A stretch of DNA of 64,000 bases from CBDCCT01 sp965214995 (GTDB lineage: Bacteria; Deinococcota; Deinococci; Deinococcales; Trueperaceae): the NCBI GenBank assembly GCA_965214995.1, contig CBDCCT010000002.1:4960001-5024000 (forward strand), in the 5' to 3' direction. The position numbers were made by a program, and so were the translations under genes. Positions 34,381 to 43,617 of the stretch are shown here, one piece after another; within the stretch, counting starts at the first letter, position 1, and the number at the start of each line of letters is the position of its first letter. Under the pieces are notes generated by a model, which saw nothing but the letters and a program-made list of their open reading frames with translations, ran no database searches and had not been told where the DNA came from.

Positions 34381-35391
34381 TTGAAAGGCATCACCCTGGG
34401 CTATTTCCTGCGGCGGCTCGGCATCTTTTTCTTTACCGTCTGGCTCGCCGCGACGCTCATTTATATTATTCCGCGCGTCGCGCCGGGCGACCCCATCGCC
34501 GCGATGGTCGCGCGCATGACGCAGAGCGCGGGCTACGTCGAGAATTCGGACGCTATTATCGCGGGCTGGCGCGAGCGTTTCGGGCTGGACGACCCGTGGC
34601 ACATCCAGTATTTGCGCTACATGAGAAACTTAATCACCTTTGATCTCGGCTATTCGTTGGCCTCGTTCCCGACACAGGTAAGCAGCATCATCGCGCGCGC
34701 GATGCCCTGGACCATCGGGCTTCTGGGGATTTCCACTTTTTTATTTTTCGTCATCGGCAACTTACTCGGCGCTTTTTTAGCCTGGAAGCGGACGCCCGCA
34801 CTTTTCAAATTCCTTATCCCTCTGACGATGATTTTTACCTCGGTGCCCTCGCTTCTGGCGGCGCTGCTGCTCATTTACGTGTTCGCCTTTCAGTTCGACT
34901 TGTTCCCGATGATCGGTTCGTATGGGCGGGGGCTCGAGCCCGGCCTCACCTGGGCGTTTATCAAAAGCGTCATCTGGCACGGCGCGCTGCCCGCGCTCTC
35001 CATCGTGGTGGTCACTTTTGGCTACTGGACGTTGGGGATGCGCGGCATGATGATTACCGTTGAAGGCGAAGATTACATGACGCTGGCCCAAGCGAAGGGC
35101 CTAAATCCCTTTTACGTGCTCTACCGCTACATGATTCGCAACGCGATTTTGCCGCAGGTGACGGCGCTGGCCCTGACCATCGGCACGCTCGTCGGGGGGC
35201 AAATCTTGGTCGAGTATATATTTTCCTACCGGGGCATGGGCAACGCGATTTTCCGCGCCATCCGCGACCAGGACTATACGGTCATCCAGGGCACCTCGTT
35301 CGTGCTTATTTTGGCGACGGCGCTGGCGGTCTTTATCATGGACATGATCTATCCGCTCATCGACCCGCGCATTTCGCACGAGGGGAGGTAA
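34381..35391 (+). CDS. Peptide ABC transporter permease, DppB/OppB type
   Basis: A 336-aa inner-membrane protein with about six helices. The N-terminal FLRRLGIFFFTVWLAATLIY pattern and IPRVAPGDPIAAM are typical of OppB-type permeases. The cytoplasmic EAA loop is in GEDYMTLAQAKGLNPFYVLYRYMIRNA, where the ATPase docks. It uses a TTG start at 34381 with GGGAG upstream. It pairs with the next gene to form the channel. Confidence 0.9.
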   Translation: MKGITLGYFLRRLGIFFFTVWLAATLIYIIPRVAPGDPIAAMVARMTQSAGYVENSDAIIAGWRERFGLDDPWHIQYLRYMRNLITFDLGYSLASFPTQVSSIIARAMPWTIGLLGISTFLFFVIGNLLGAFLAWKRTPALFKFLIPLTMIFTSVPSLLAALLLIYVFAFQFDLFPMIGSYGRGLEPGLTWAFIKSVIWHGALPALSIVVVTFGYWTLGMRGMMITVEGEDYMTLAQAKGLNPFYVLYRYMIRNAILPQVTALALTIGTLVGGQILVEYIFSYRGMGNAIFRAIRDQDYTVIQGTSFVLILATALAVFIMDMIYPLIDPRISHEGR

Positions 35392-35393
35392 GC

Positions 35394-36335
35394 GTGGCGA
35401 GCACCACCGCAAACACCGATGCCCGTACGGACGTCCGCAAGCCCGACCGCCTCAACCGCTGGGACAACCCCTGGATCAACCCCAGCCTGCTCACGGGCGT
35501 GGGTATGTTGGTCATACTTCTTAGCGCGGCCTTTATCGGGCAGTTCGTCTGGGACACCGACCTCGCGTTCGTGGGGAGTTCGCCCCTCAAGCTGCCGCCG
35601 GTCGGCTTCAGCCACGAAACCCTGCAGGGTGTTTCAGAGGGCACCTGGGAGCATCCGCTCGGCACCGACGGCGACGGGCGCGACCTGTTAGCGCTCATGA
35701 TTCTTGGCGCGCCGCGCACCCTCGCCATCGGCTTTATCGCGGCGGCGGCGGGGATGTTTGTGGGCATTCTGCTGGGCTTCACGGCGGGCTTTGTGGGGGG
35801 GCGTCTGGACGACGTTATCCGCTTGGCGTCCGACACGACCATCACCATCCCCTCGCTGCTGGTGCTCATCGTGATTCAGTCGGTGATCCCGGTCAATCTA
35901 ATAGGCATGGCGCTCCTCATTTCGGCCTTCGCCTGGCCCAGCCCGACGCGGCTCATCCGGGCGCAGGTCTTGAGTATGCGCGAGAGCGGCTACGTAAAAA
36001 TGGCGCGGCTCTCGGGCGCGTCCACCCTCGCCATTATGTTCAAGGAGATGATGCCGAACCTTATCCCTTACCTGGCGGCGAGCTTTATCGGCAACATGGC
36101 GGGCTCGATTCTGGCGGCCATCGGCCTCGAGATTCTGGGCCTCGGCCCGCAGCGCGTGCCGACCCTGGGCGTGACCATCTACTGGTCCATCCAGCTTTCC
36201 GGTTTGAGTCAGGGCCTGTGGTGGTGGTGGGGCTTTCCGACCATCATTCTTATCTTGATTTTTATTAGTTTGCTGCTTATCAACTTAGGCTTAGATGAAG
36301 TTTCAAACCCCCGACTAAGGCGGGCTGCCGAATGA
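35394..36335 (+). CDS. Peptide ABC transporter permease, DppC/OppC type
   Basis: A 313-aa membrane protein starting GTG two bases after the DppB-type stop. HPLGTDGDGRDLLALMILGAPRTL is the conserved OppC entry motif, and the EAA loop is in ESGYVKMARLSGASTLAIMFKEMMPN. Five to six helices are visible. Its stop overlaps the next start by 4 bp (ATGA). Confidence 0.9.
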   Translation: MASTTANTDARTDVRKPDRLNRWDNPWINPSLLTGVGMLVILLSAAFIGQFVWDTDLAFVGSSPLKLPPVGFSHETLQGVSEGTWEHPLGTDGDGRDLLALMILGAPRTLAIGFIAAAAGMFVGILLGFTAGFVGGRLDDVIRLASDTTITIPSLLVLIVIQSVIPVNLIGMALLISAFAWPSPTRLIRAQVLSMRESGYVKMARLSGASTLAIMFKEMMPNLIPYLAASFIGNMAGSILAAIGLEILGLGPQRVPTLGVTIYWSIQLSGLSQGLWWWWGFPTIILILIFISLLLINLGLDEVSNPRLRRAAE

Positions 36336-37399
36336 CGCAGGTCAAGAAAACACCGGGTAAAAAGACAGAAGCGGCGGGAGGGAAAAAGCGGGAGGGTGGG
36401 CTCGAGCCCCTCCTCAAAGTGAGAGACTTAAAAGTCTACTACGACACCCCCCAAGGCGACGTGCTGGCGGTCAACGGCATCACCTTTGACTTGTACGAGG
36501 GTGAAACGTTGGGCTTAGTGGGCGAGTCCGGCTGCGGTAAGTCCACGGCGGCCTACGGCATTTTGCAACTCGTCCAGGAGCCGGGGCGCATCGCGGGGGG
36601 CCATGTTTATCTCGACGACACCGACCTAACGGCCTTGAGCGAGGGTGAGTTTCGCGCCCTGCGCTGGACCAAACTGGCGCTCATCCCCCAAGGCGCGATG
36701 AACTCGCTCAACCCGACCATGCGGGTTCACGCGCAAATCGCCGACGCCATCGTCGCGCACGAGGGGCGGCAGCCCAGGGCGAAGCTTAAAGCGCGGATTT
36801 TGGAGCTGTTCCGCACCGTGGGTCTGCCCGCCCGCGTCTACGACATGTACCCGCACGAACTCTCGGGCGGCATGAAGCAGCGCGTCTGCATCGCGATGGG
36901 CATCGTTCTAAACCCGGCGGTGGTCATCGCCGACGAATCGACGAGCGCCCTCGACGTGGTCGTGCAGCGCGTCGTCGCGCAGACCCTTTTGAAGGTCAAA
37001 GAGATGCTGGGCGTCTCGATGATCATGATCGGGCACGACATGGGCTTAATGGCGCAGATGGTCGATCGGATCGCCGTCATGTACGCCGGGAAAATCGTCG
37101 AAATCGCGCCCGTAAGGAGCCTTTTCAAGGACCCGATGCACCCGTACTCGCAAGTGCTCATCGACTCGATACCCTCCTTGAAAGAAAAGAAACCCCTCAA
37201 AATCACCGAGGGCCTCACCCACGACCCGCGCAACCCGCCGCCGGGGTGTATTTTCCAACTGCGCTGTCCTTATGTAATGGACGTGTGCAGGACGAACGAA
37301 CCCGAACTGCGTGAATTAAAAACGCGGCAGCAGGTCGCCTGTCATCTCTACGAGCTTTCACCCCAAGGGGAGGTGCAGCGTGTCGCCGCCCCTGCTTGA
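36332..37399 (+). CDS. Peptide ABC transporter ATPase, DppD/OppD type
   Basis: A 355-aa ATPase. After a Lys-rich start, Walker A GESGCGKST is near 68, the signature LSGGMKQR near 173 and Walker B VVIADEST near 193. The C-terminal oligopeptide/dipeptide extension carries a Cys-rich cluster (PPPGCIFQLRCPY...CRTNEP...CHLYE) that in relatives binds an iron-sulfur cluster. It drives import with the DppF-type partner, whose start it overlaps by 20 bp. Confidence 0.92.
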   Translation: MTQVKKTPGKKTEAAGGKKREGGLEPLLKVRDLKVYYDTPQGDVLAVNGITFDLYEGETLGLVGESGCGKSTAAYGILQLVQEPGRIAGGHVYLDDTDLTALSEGEFRALRWTKLALIPQGAMNSLNPTMRVHAQIADAIVAHEGRQPRAKLKARILELFRTVGLPARVYDMYPHELSGGMKQRVCIAMGIVLNPAVVIADESTSALDVVVQRVVAQTLLKVKEMLGVSMIMIGHDMGLMAQMVDRIAVMYAGKIVEIAPVRSLFKDPMHPYSQVLIDSIPSLKEKKPLKITEGLTHDPRNPPPGCIFQLRCPYVMDVCRTNEPELRELKTRQQVACHLYELSPQGEVQRVAAPA

Positions 37400-38384
37400 T
37401 ATCCGCAACGCCACCAAAATCTACGAGGTGGGCGGCGGCATGTTCGGTAAAAAGCGCGAGGTGGTCGCGCTGCAAGACTTTAACCTCACCATCGCCGACC
37501 GGCCCGCGACCATCACGACCATCGCCGGGGAGTCGGGGAGCGGCAAGACGACCCTGGCGAACCTCGTGCTCGGCTTTACGAGTTTGAGTGGTGGCAATAT
37601 CATTTTCAGGGGCAAAGACGCGGGCGAGATGAACAGCCGCGAGGTCATCGACTATCGGCGCAACGTGCAGGCGGTGTTTCAGGACCCCTTCGGCGTGTAC
37701 AACCCCTTTTACCGCATCGCGCACGTGTTCGACCAGGTTGTCAAAAACTTCAAGCTGGCCCCCAGTAAGGCGGAGCGCCGCGAACGCGTCGAGGCGGCGC
37801 TGAACGTGGTTGGTTTGCGCGGCGAGGACATCCTGCGCAAGTACCCGCACCAGCTCTCGGGCGGCCAGCGCCAGCGCATCATGATGGCGCGGGCGTATCT
37901 CATCAAGCCCAGGCTCATCGTGGCGGACGAGCCCGTGTCGATGGTGGACGCGTCACTAAGGGCGGCGATTCTCGAGGTGATGCTGCGCCTGCGCGACGAG
38001 GAAAATATCTCGTTTCTTTACATCACCCACGACCTGTCGACCGCTTACCAGGTGGGCGACCAAATATATATCCTTTACCAGGGCTCGATTGCCGAGAAGG
38101 GCCTGACGACCAAAGTCATCGACGAGCCTAAGCATCCTTACGTCCAGCTCTTAGTTGATTCGGTGCCGGTGCCCGACCCGGATGAGAAGTGGGACACAGA
38201 CATCGACCTGCCCGATGAAGAAACCCTGCGCGCCGGGGACGCCACAGGCTGCCGGTTTTATCCGAGGTGCCCCCAGCGCATGGACAGGTGTTTAGAGGCT
38301 CGACCGCCGCTTTTTGAGATCGACGCTGTAGACCATGAGGCGTCTTGTTACCTGTACGAAGAGCGCAAAGTCACCAGGGTTTAG
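37380..38384 (+). CDS. Peptide ABC transporter ATPase, DppF/OppF type
   Basis: A 334-aa ATPase: GESGSGKTT (Walker A, near 50), LSGGQRQR signature, LIVADEPVS (Walker B) and the Cys-rich C-terminal tail (TGCRFYPRCPQRMDRC...CYLYEE). GTG start inside the DppD-type gene. Last gene of the five-gene importer; the toxin-antitoxin pair begins 54 bp later. Confidence 0.92.
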   Translation: MSPPLLDIRNATKIYEVGGGMFGKKREVVALQDFNLTIADRPATITTIAGESGSGKTTLANLVLGFTSLSGGNIIFRGKDAGEMNSREVIDYRRNVQAVFQDPFGVYNPFYRIAHVFDQVVKNFKLAPSKAERRERVEAALNVVGLRGEDILRKYPHQLSGGQRQRIMMARAYLIKPRLIVADEPVSMVDASLRAAILEVMLRLRDEENISFLYITHDLSTAYQVGDQIYILYQGSIAEKGLTTKVIDEPKHPYVQLLVDSVPVPDPDEKWDTDIDLPDEETLRAGDATGCRFYPRCPQRMDRCLEARPPLFEIDAVDHEASCYLYEERKVTRV

Positions 38385-38438
38385 GGGGCGTTTGGTCCTC
38401 GAGTCCTCCATATTCCACTTCGTGCTATGATTTGTGTT

Positions 38439-38705
38439 ATGAAAACGCACATATCCGCTCGAGTCGACGAACAGCTCGTGACGTGGCTGGACGAATTCCA
38501 AAGGGCGCGGGGGCTAAAGTCGAGAAGTTCCGCTTTAGAAGAAGCCATTAAGGCGCTCAAAGAAAAAAATCTTTACGCTCAGTACGGGCAAGCTTTTGAC
38601 GAATGGGAGGCTGACACAGCAACAAAGGCCGTGTGGAAAAACACTGCAGGTGACGGTTTAGAGGATGAAGATGCAACGTGGCGACATTTACTTAAGCAGT
38701 CTTGA
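38439..38705 (+). CDS. Antitoxin, ribbon-helix-helix type, of a MazEF-like pair
   Basis: An 88-aa protein starting MKTHISARVDEQLVTWLDEF, which fits a ribbon-helix-helix DNA-binding domain (beta strand then two helices). An acidic C-terminal tail would wrap the toxin. An earlier in-frame ATG at 38427 is less likely. It overlaps the MazF-like gene by 35 bp, the usual antitoxin-first order, and probably represses the pair. Confidence 0.8.
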   Translation: MKTHISARVDEQLVTWLDEFQRARGLKSRSSALEEAIKALKEKNLYAQYGQAFDEWEADTATKAVWKNTAGDGLEDEDATWRHLLKQS

Positions 38706-39018
38706 TCCAGCAAAAGGCAGCGAGGCGAAGGGGCTACGTCCGGTCATCATTGTGTCGAACGACGCGGCTAACCATAATGTTGCTGATTATCGGCGTGGTG
38801 TGGTGACGGTTGTGCCCGTTACCAGCAACGTAAAAAATATTTTGGCCTTTCAAGTTTTGATTCCCGCTGAGGTCAGCGGACTCGACCAGGATTCGAAGGC
38901 GCAGGTCGAGCAAGTGCGCGCGCTCGCGTATGAACGGTTTTTGCGTCCTCTGGGCCATTTGCCGCCTCGTTATGTGGAGGAACTCGAGGCGGCACTCAGG
39001 TTACATCTGGCGCTATAA
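38671..39018 (+). CDS. mazF: MazF/PemK-family endoribonuclease toxin
   Basis: A 115-aa protein with the MazF fold: QRGDIYLSSLDPAKGSEAKG, then LRPVIIVSNDAAN (the R-P-x-[LVI]-V motif), VTVVPVTSN and SKAQVEQVRALAYERF. The catalytic Arg is in GLRPVI. It cleaves mRNA at short sites when free of antitoxin. GAGG at 38661-38664 favours ATG 38671 over 38665. Confidence 0.88.
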   Translation: MQRGDIYLSSLDPAKGSEAKGLRPVIIVSNDAANHNVADYRRGVVTVVPVTSNVKNILAFQVLIPAEVSGLDQDSKAQVEQVRALAYERFLRPLGHLPPRYVEELEAALRLHLAL

Positions 39019-39084
39019 AAATCTTGCGTTATAAAAACAGGTGCGCAAACTTGCCAACTTCAAACGTCAGAAAGGAAAACCATC

Positions 39085-39855
39085 ATGTCCGACGTCAAAG
39101 GGTTTTTCGAAGAGAACGGCTACTATCACGCCAAAGGGGTTTTTTCGGCGGACGAAGTTCAAACCCTCGAGAGCGACTTCGACCGCATCGTCGCGCAGCT
39201 CACGGCCTCCGGCGAAAACATCAACGCGACCTGGATGGGGCCGGAAATGAAGCGCATCCAGGCCAAGGATGACGTGATTCTGCACACGCACAACGTCCAG
39301 CAGTTCTCGGCCCGGTGGTTGAGAGCGATGCAAAGCGACGCCTTTCTGGACGTGCCCACGCAAGTATTGGGCGAGGACATCGTGCTCCACCACTCCAAGT
39401 TGTTCCAGAAGCCTTCCGAAAAAGGCTCACCCTTTCCCATGCACCAGGACTGGTCGTACTTCCCGACCCTCAAGGACACCATGATAGCGGGCATCATCCA
39501 CGTGTCCGACGCGACCGACGAGATGGGCTGCTTGCGCGTGGTCGAGGGGAGCCATAAGCTCGGGCGCGTGTTGGGCAGCGGCGGGACGGAAGAGTCCGAA
39601 GTCTTGGCGGCGCACCCCATCGAGGGGGCCAAGGTGATAGAAGCCGAGGCGGGCGACGTGCTGTTTTTTCACTATTTCACGCTCCACGGCTCCATGCCGA
39701 ACCGCTCAGATACAACCCGCAAAACCGTCCTCACCCAGATGTACGCCGGGCATGACCGCATCGAAGACGGCAACCGGCACCCGGACGAGCGCCTGGTCTT
39801 AAAAGGCTGGAATCACCAAAGTACCCGCGAGCGGGCGGGGGTCTTCAAGGGTTAA
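39085..39855 (+). CDS. Phytanoyl-CoA dioxygenase (PhyH)-family Fe(II)/2-oxoglutarate oxygenase
   Basis: A 256-aa enzyme. The double-stranded beta-helix iron site is visible as PMHQDWSYFP (His-x-Asp) and FTLHGSMPNRSDTTRK (distal His with the Arg for 2-oxoglutarate). FFEENGYYHAKGVF at the start is typical of the family. It hydroxylates an unknown small molecule. GAAAGG precedes the ATG. The next gene begins at its stop (TAATG), so they are coupled. Confidence 0.88.
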   Translation: MSDVKGFFEENGYYHAKGVFSADEVQTLESDFDRIVAQLTASGENINATWMGPEMKRIQAKDDVILHTHNVQQFSARWLRAMQSDAFLDVPTQVLGEDIVLHHSKLFQKPSEKGSPFPMHQDWSYFPTLKDTMIAGIIHVSDATDEMGCLRVVEGSHKLGRVLGSGGTEESEVLAAHPIEGAKVIEAEAGDVLFFHYFTLHGSMPNRSDTTRKTVLTQMYAGHDRIEDGNRHPDERLVLKGWNHQSTRERAGVFKG

Positions 39856-40223
39856 TGAACTACCTCGAGCTTATCAACCACGACACCCTGGGCCTGCCCG
39901 GTATGCGCTGCCGCGACATCACCCCCATCTTCGCGGCCGAGCGCGGTCACGCGTTCGAGCTCGGCCGCGGGACCCTCGAGCCGGGGCAACGCGTTCTAAT
40001 GGTTGACGACTGGATTCATTCGGGGTGGCATATTACAGCGGCTTTAGAGCTTGTCGAACGGCAAGGGGCGACCGTCGTCGGCATCGCGGCGCTCAACCTC
40101 AACGAGAACGAGGTCACGCGGCCCCTGCTGGCCCGCTACCTGGTCCGCACCATGATGCGGGGCGGGAACACCCTTCAGCACGGCGGGGAGCCGCTAAGCT
40201 TAAACGTGGAGGTCACACCATGA
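39855..40223 (+). CDS. Shortened type I phosphoribosyltransferase-like protein
   Basis: A 122-aa protein with the PRPP-binding loop of adenine-type phosphoribosyltransferases: QRVLMVDDWIHSGWHITAALELVERQGATVVG. The N-terminal MRCRDITPIFA matches the start of such enzymes, but the central segment that normally binds the base is missing: only ~10 residues separate the two. It may be an internal deletion product or a small regulatory relative. It is coupled to the dioxygenase upstream, and its stop overlaps the next ATG. Confidence 0.6.
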   Translation: MNYLELINHDTLGLPGMRCRDITPIFAAERGHAFELGRGTLEPGQRVLMVDDWIHSGWHITAALELVERQGATVVGIAALNLNENEVTRPLLARYLVRTMMRGGNTLQHGGEPLSLNVEVTP

Positions 40224-40530
40224 TTGAACGCGCCCCCTTCGGACGCACCGGCTTTAAAAGCACCCGCACCCTCTTCGGCGCCGCGGCTTTGAGCCGGGTC
40301 ACACAAAAGGAGGCCGACCGCACCCTTGAAACGCTGCTCGAGTACGGCGTCAACCACATCGACACCGCCGCGAGCTACGGCGAGGCCGAGCTGCGCATCG
40401 GGCCGTGGATGCGCGAGCACCGTCACCAGTTCTTCCTGGCGACCAAAACGGGCGAGAGGCGCTACCAAGAGGCCAAGGAGCAGATTCACCGTTCCTTGGA
40501 GCGCCTGCAAGTCGAACAGCTCGACCGGCC
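40220..40530 (+). pseudogene. Aldo/keto reductase, truncated by transposon remnant
   Basis: Starts MIERAPFGRTGFKSTRTLFG and continues through the catalytic region HIDTAASYGEAELRIG (Asp and Tyr) and LATKTGERRY (Lys). Around 40530, after LQVEQLD, the sequence switches into an antisense transposase fragment, and the expected H-x-x-D barrel half is absent. Only the first ~100 of ~300 residues remain. ATG overlaps the previous gene's stop, so it belonged to the dioxygenase operon. Confidence 0.75.
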
Positions 40531-40735
40531 TGGTGGTGAGCGCCCGCTTGCGGTGCAGCCCGGTGCGGCGGTGCTTGGCGTTCGGCGCGTGCAGTTTCAC
40601 CGCCTGAAGGTAGCCCCTATGCTTGTCGGTGATGACCTCCTCGGGAACAACACTACGCCGTTCGACCGCCTGCTCGAGAAACGCCTTTGCGCTCTCCAGG
40701 TCACGCTTTTCACGCAACAGTACGTCTGAGCTTGG
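40530..40735 (-). pseudogene. Fragment of an IS6-like DDE transposase
   Basis: About 68 residues on the minus strand (VLLREKRDLESAKAFLEQAV, EEVITDKHRGYLQAVK, HRRTGLHRKRALTT) resemble the middle of an IS6-type transposase around its second catalytic Asp (TDKHRGY). No start, end or inverted repeats are found. It interrupts the aldo/keto reductase. Confidence 0.65.
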
Positions 40736-41106
40736 CTTGAAATCTTGGCTCTCCCGCGTAAACCGTGGTTGCATCCGGGAGTGAAAGCGAATGAAGTAAA
40801 TTGTAGGGTCAGATGCCCTTTGAGTGGCTAACATGCAGTTGAGGAAATATCGCGCCTTATGCCTAACCACGCTTAATGCGGGAGACCCGCCAAACCGGGG
40901 CAGCTCCACCAAGGCAACCCGAGCTCGGTTCACGAGCGTTCGCGCTTAGAGGTGGCGACCTTCTCTTGGCTAGCGTCGAGACTGCGGATCGCCGCCTGAG
41001 CAGCGTCGGTGGGCGTGTGACCCGACGTTTCGGCGATCCAGGGTTCGCCCCACCCCAGCACAGCTTTACGGTCTCATTTCGTGAGCTTTTGGTGGTCAAG
41101 TAACAC
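40736..41106. other. 371-bp stretch with no recognised gene
   Basis: A plus-strand open frame of 75 codons (40876-41103) exists, but its composition (Arg-rich, no motif) looks like noise. The region sits between the transposase scrap and the AKR-RidA gene and is probably recombination debris. Confidence 0.35.
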
Positions 41107-42564
41107 TCACGAACCAACCACCGCTTCCGCTTCAATCTCGACCAGATAGTCCTCACCCACAAGCTGCGCTTGGACCAGCGTGTTGGCTGGCAAGATGTCT
41201 CTAAAGCGGTCTCCATGCGCTCTCGCCACGGCTTCCCAATCCGAGATGTTCTTGACGTAGACCCGAGTCCTGATAACGTCCTCTAAACGACTTCCCAGGG
41301 ACTGAAGGGCCGCTTCTAGTTTGTCGATGGCGAAGTGCGTTTGCGCCCCAGCGTCCGCGCCGCCTATCGCCCTATCGCGGTGCGTCGCGGTGGTGCCAGA
41401 CACGATAATGCGGTTGTCAATGCGCACAGCTCTACAAAACCCCGCTATCTCTTCCCAAGGTGTTCCGCTGAGCACGACGGTTTTGCCGTTTAAACGTTCC
41501 ACAGGTTCGAAGGATTTGGGAAAAGACGCTAAATGATGGCTCAGATCGCCCGATGCGGTTAAGAAGGGCGGCTTGCGGTACTCGTCGCCACAGTCACCGG
41601 GAATGGGGGAAAGCTTCGCCAGACCTTCTTCAATCAGCGAACGGCTTTCGCCGTCGAGTGAAAACTCAAAGAGGTTCAGGGTGTCCTCAACATATGCGCT
41701 GCTGCCCAAACGCGCGCCAATAATGATGGCCCCGACAGCGGGTTGCTCGAGGATAAAAAGCGACGCGACGTTGGCGACGGACACGTTGTATTTTTCGGCG
41801 ACCTTATCGAGCGTTCGTAAGAGGTTCTGGAAAGTTTCCCAGCCGCCCGTCTGGATGATGAACCGCTTATACTTCATCTGTGACCAGGTGCCCTCGTTGA
41901 CAGCGGGTTCCGGCTTACCCAGCCAACGCTCTGTCAACAGCCCGCCTGCAACCGTGCCGTACGCCAACAGCTTGATACGATGCTCCAAACAAAGCTCCGT
42001 CATCTCACGGCTGGCGCGCTGGTCGAGCAGCGAAAAACAGACCTGATTTGACACAACCTCAATCCCGCTGTTCACGACAACCCTTACATGTGCGGTGTTA
42101 AAGTTGGTCAGACCGAGGTTGGCAATCAGGCCTTCTTCTTTAAGTTCCTGAAGGTAAAAAAGACAATCGAGCCAGCTCGGGTCGGCGTAGCTCCAGGTGT
42201 GAAACTGTAACAAGTCGAGCCTTTCGGTTTGCATCCGCGTCAGCGAGCGTTCAACCGCGGCGCGCACTTCCGCTTTGCTCACAGGCCCAGGTTCTGGCAC
42301 CCATTTCGTCAACAGCTGAACCGGCTTCTCGACACCGTAAGTTTTAGAAAACACGCCGACGATATCTTCCGCCGAGCCGTAGTGGTCGGCCATGTCAAAA
42401 GTGGTGAGGCCCGCTTGGGCGTAGGGCAGCATGGCGGCTGCCAGAGCCTCTAAATTCACCGATCTACCCGCCCGCTCCATGTCCGCTACTTGCCACAAAC
42501 CTGTAACAACGCGCGACACCTCTAAACCTTGGGCGAGGGTGGTGCGCGCTACGCTCTTCGTCAC
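41107..42564 (-). CDS. Fusion of aldo/keto reductase and RidA/YjgF domains
   Basis: A 485-aa two-domain protein. Residues ~1-335 are an aldo/keto reductase TIM barrel: TTFDMADHYGSAEDI (Asp, Tyr), LLTKWVPEP (Lys), LQFHTWSY (His), then GLTNFN and IIIGARLGSSAYVEDTL. Residues ~360-485 are a RidA domain: IIVSGTTATHRD, HFAIDKLEAALQSLGSRLED and VIRTRVYVKNISDWE, with the Arg that contacts imine or enamine carboxylates. The fusion suggests one pathway in which a reactive imine is hydrolysed and the carbonyl product reduced. It may be monocistronic. The truncated reductase upstream is a different subtype. Confidence 0.85.
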   Translation of the reverse strand: MTKSVARTTLAQGLEVSRVVTGLWQVADMERAGRSVNLEALAAAMLPYAQAGLTTFDMADHYGSAEDIVGVFSKTYGVEKPVQLLTKWVPEPGPVSKAEVRAAVERSLTRMQTERLDLLQFHTWSYADPSWLDCLFYLQELKEEGLIANLGLTNFNTAHVRVVVNSGIEVVSNQVCFSLLDQRASREMTELCLEHRIKLLAYGTVAGGLLTERWLGKPEPAVNEGTWSQMKYKRFIIQTGGWETFQNLLRTLDKVAEKYNVSVANVASLFILEQPAVGAIIIGARLGSSAYVEDTLNLFEFSLDGESRSLIEEGLAKLSPIPGDCGDEYRKPPFLTASGDLSHHLASFPKSFEPVERLNGKTVVLSGTPWEEIAGFCRAVRIDNRIIVSGTTATHRDRAIGGADAGAQTHFAIDKLEAALQSLGSRLEDVIRTRVYVKNISDWEAVARAHGDRFRDILPANTLVQAQLVGEDYLVEIEAEAVVGS

Positions 42565-42651
42565 GTTTGACTCCTCGATTAATTCTAGGGCTACTGGCGC
42601 TAGGCTGCTGACACTAGGACCATGAGCTTAAGTCCACGTAAGCATCCAAAA

Positions 42652-43527
42652 GGTTTTGTCAACTCACGGTTTAGGCGGAAGCGCCTGATCCCTCCTTTCG
42701 GCTCGTCTGAGCTGTATTTAACCCGGCGCTCGTATCCCTATGACGTCGGTTCAAGTCCGAAAGGCGTCATGCGGTTGGTGACAGTGTTCGTTGGCGGGTA
42801 AGCGGGGCGGGGCAGGCGGGTAGGTTGGAGACACGGGCATGAACGGTTAAGAAGTGTTGCGTACCAGGCGGCGAGCGGAAAGGGCGCTGCTGCCTCTCCT
42901 GCTCGCGGGTCGGCCGATGTGACTGCTTGATTAAGGTTGTCCTGCCTGGCAGCCTCGCGGACCTCTTCGTGCTCGCCCCCCGTCAAGGGCAGCTCCCGCA
43001 GGGCAGCAGCGTAGCTCCTTAGCTTGTCGGTCATGACTCGCTTCGGGACGTACTTTAAGCAGTCGAGCAACCGCTCGAAAAAGCGCTCTGCCGCCTCCTT
43101 GTCATGGTGCTCCTGCAAGAGGATGTCTGGCACATAGCCGTACCTATCGACAGCGCGCCACAGTATAGGGATCACTAGACCCGCCCCTAGTGGGGCTACT
43201 ATCAGCCAATGCTGCTCCCTGCCGAGCTTGACAGCCGTCTCGTCCAGGTGCCAGGTACCCCCGCGCATGGGCTCCCGCCGCCGTAATTTCTCAACGTACT
43301 CGGGGCCGAACTTCTCGCCCCACTGCCGCAGGGTCTCTTGTGAAACCACGACACCGCGCTCAAAGAGGATCCCTTGCACGTCCCTCAGGCTCGAGGTGAA
43401 GCGGTGGTAGAGCCACACGGCGTAGGCGACGGCGTCTTTGCGAAAACGGTAGCCGGGATAGCGGTCAGTCGAGGAGAGCACGAGCTACCTTACCTGCACC
43501 GTCAGCAATCCGCAAGTTGACAGAACC
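42652..43527 (-). mobile_element. IS6-family-like insertion sequence, decayed
   Basis: An 876-bp element bounded by imperfect inverted repeats: GGTTTTGTCAACTCACGG at the left and, read inward from the right, GGTTCTGTCAACTTGCGG (15 of 18 matching). It contains one transposase gene with a frameshift. The flanks do not show an 8-bp target duplication, so it may have recombined since insertion. Confidence 0.7.
42767..43481 (-). pseudogene. IS6-type transposase with one frameshift
   Basis: From 43481: YPGYRFRKDAVAYAVWLYHR, then HTH-like LRDVQGILFERGVVVSQETL, first Asp in WHLDETAVKLG, second Asp in RVMTDKLRSYAAAL. After RQDNL (near 42930) the frame must shift by one base to give IKQSHRPTREQERQQRPF, the conserved IS6 end with the catalytic Glu region, finishing at 42767. 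It is inactive as read, unless the shift is an error. Confidence 0.8.
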
Positions 43528-43617
43528 GCCCCAACCTCTCAGATTACTGCAACACATCAGAACACGGGTATTCCGGCTCCCCTCGTCGGGAAGCAGGAAT
43601 TTTTGGATCCCCGCTTC

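Noticed and set aside
40876..41103. 75-codon plus-strand open frame with ATG
   Set aside because: Arg/Gly-rich without any recognisable pattern, no ribosome site, in recombination debris.
42745..42770. tRNA-like T-arm (GGTTCAAGTCC) inside the IS6 element
   Set aside because: No matching acceptor, D or anticodon arms upstream; it lies within the IS end region and is probably chance.
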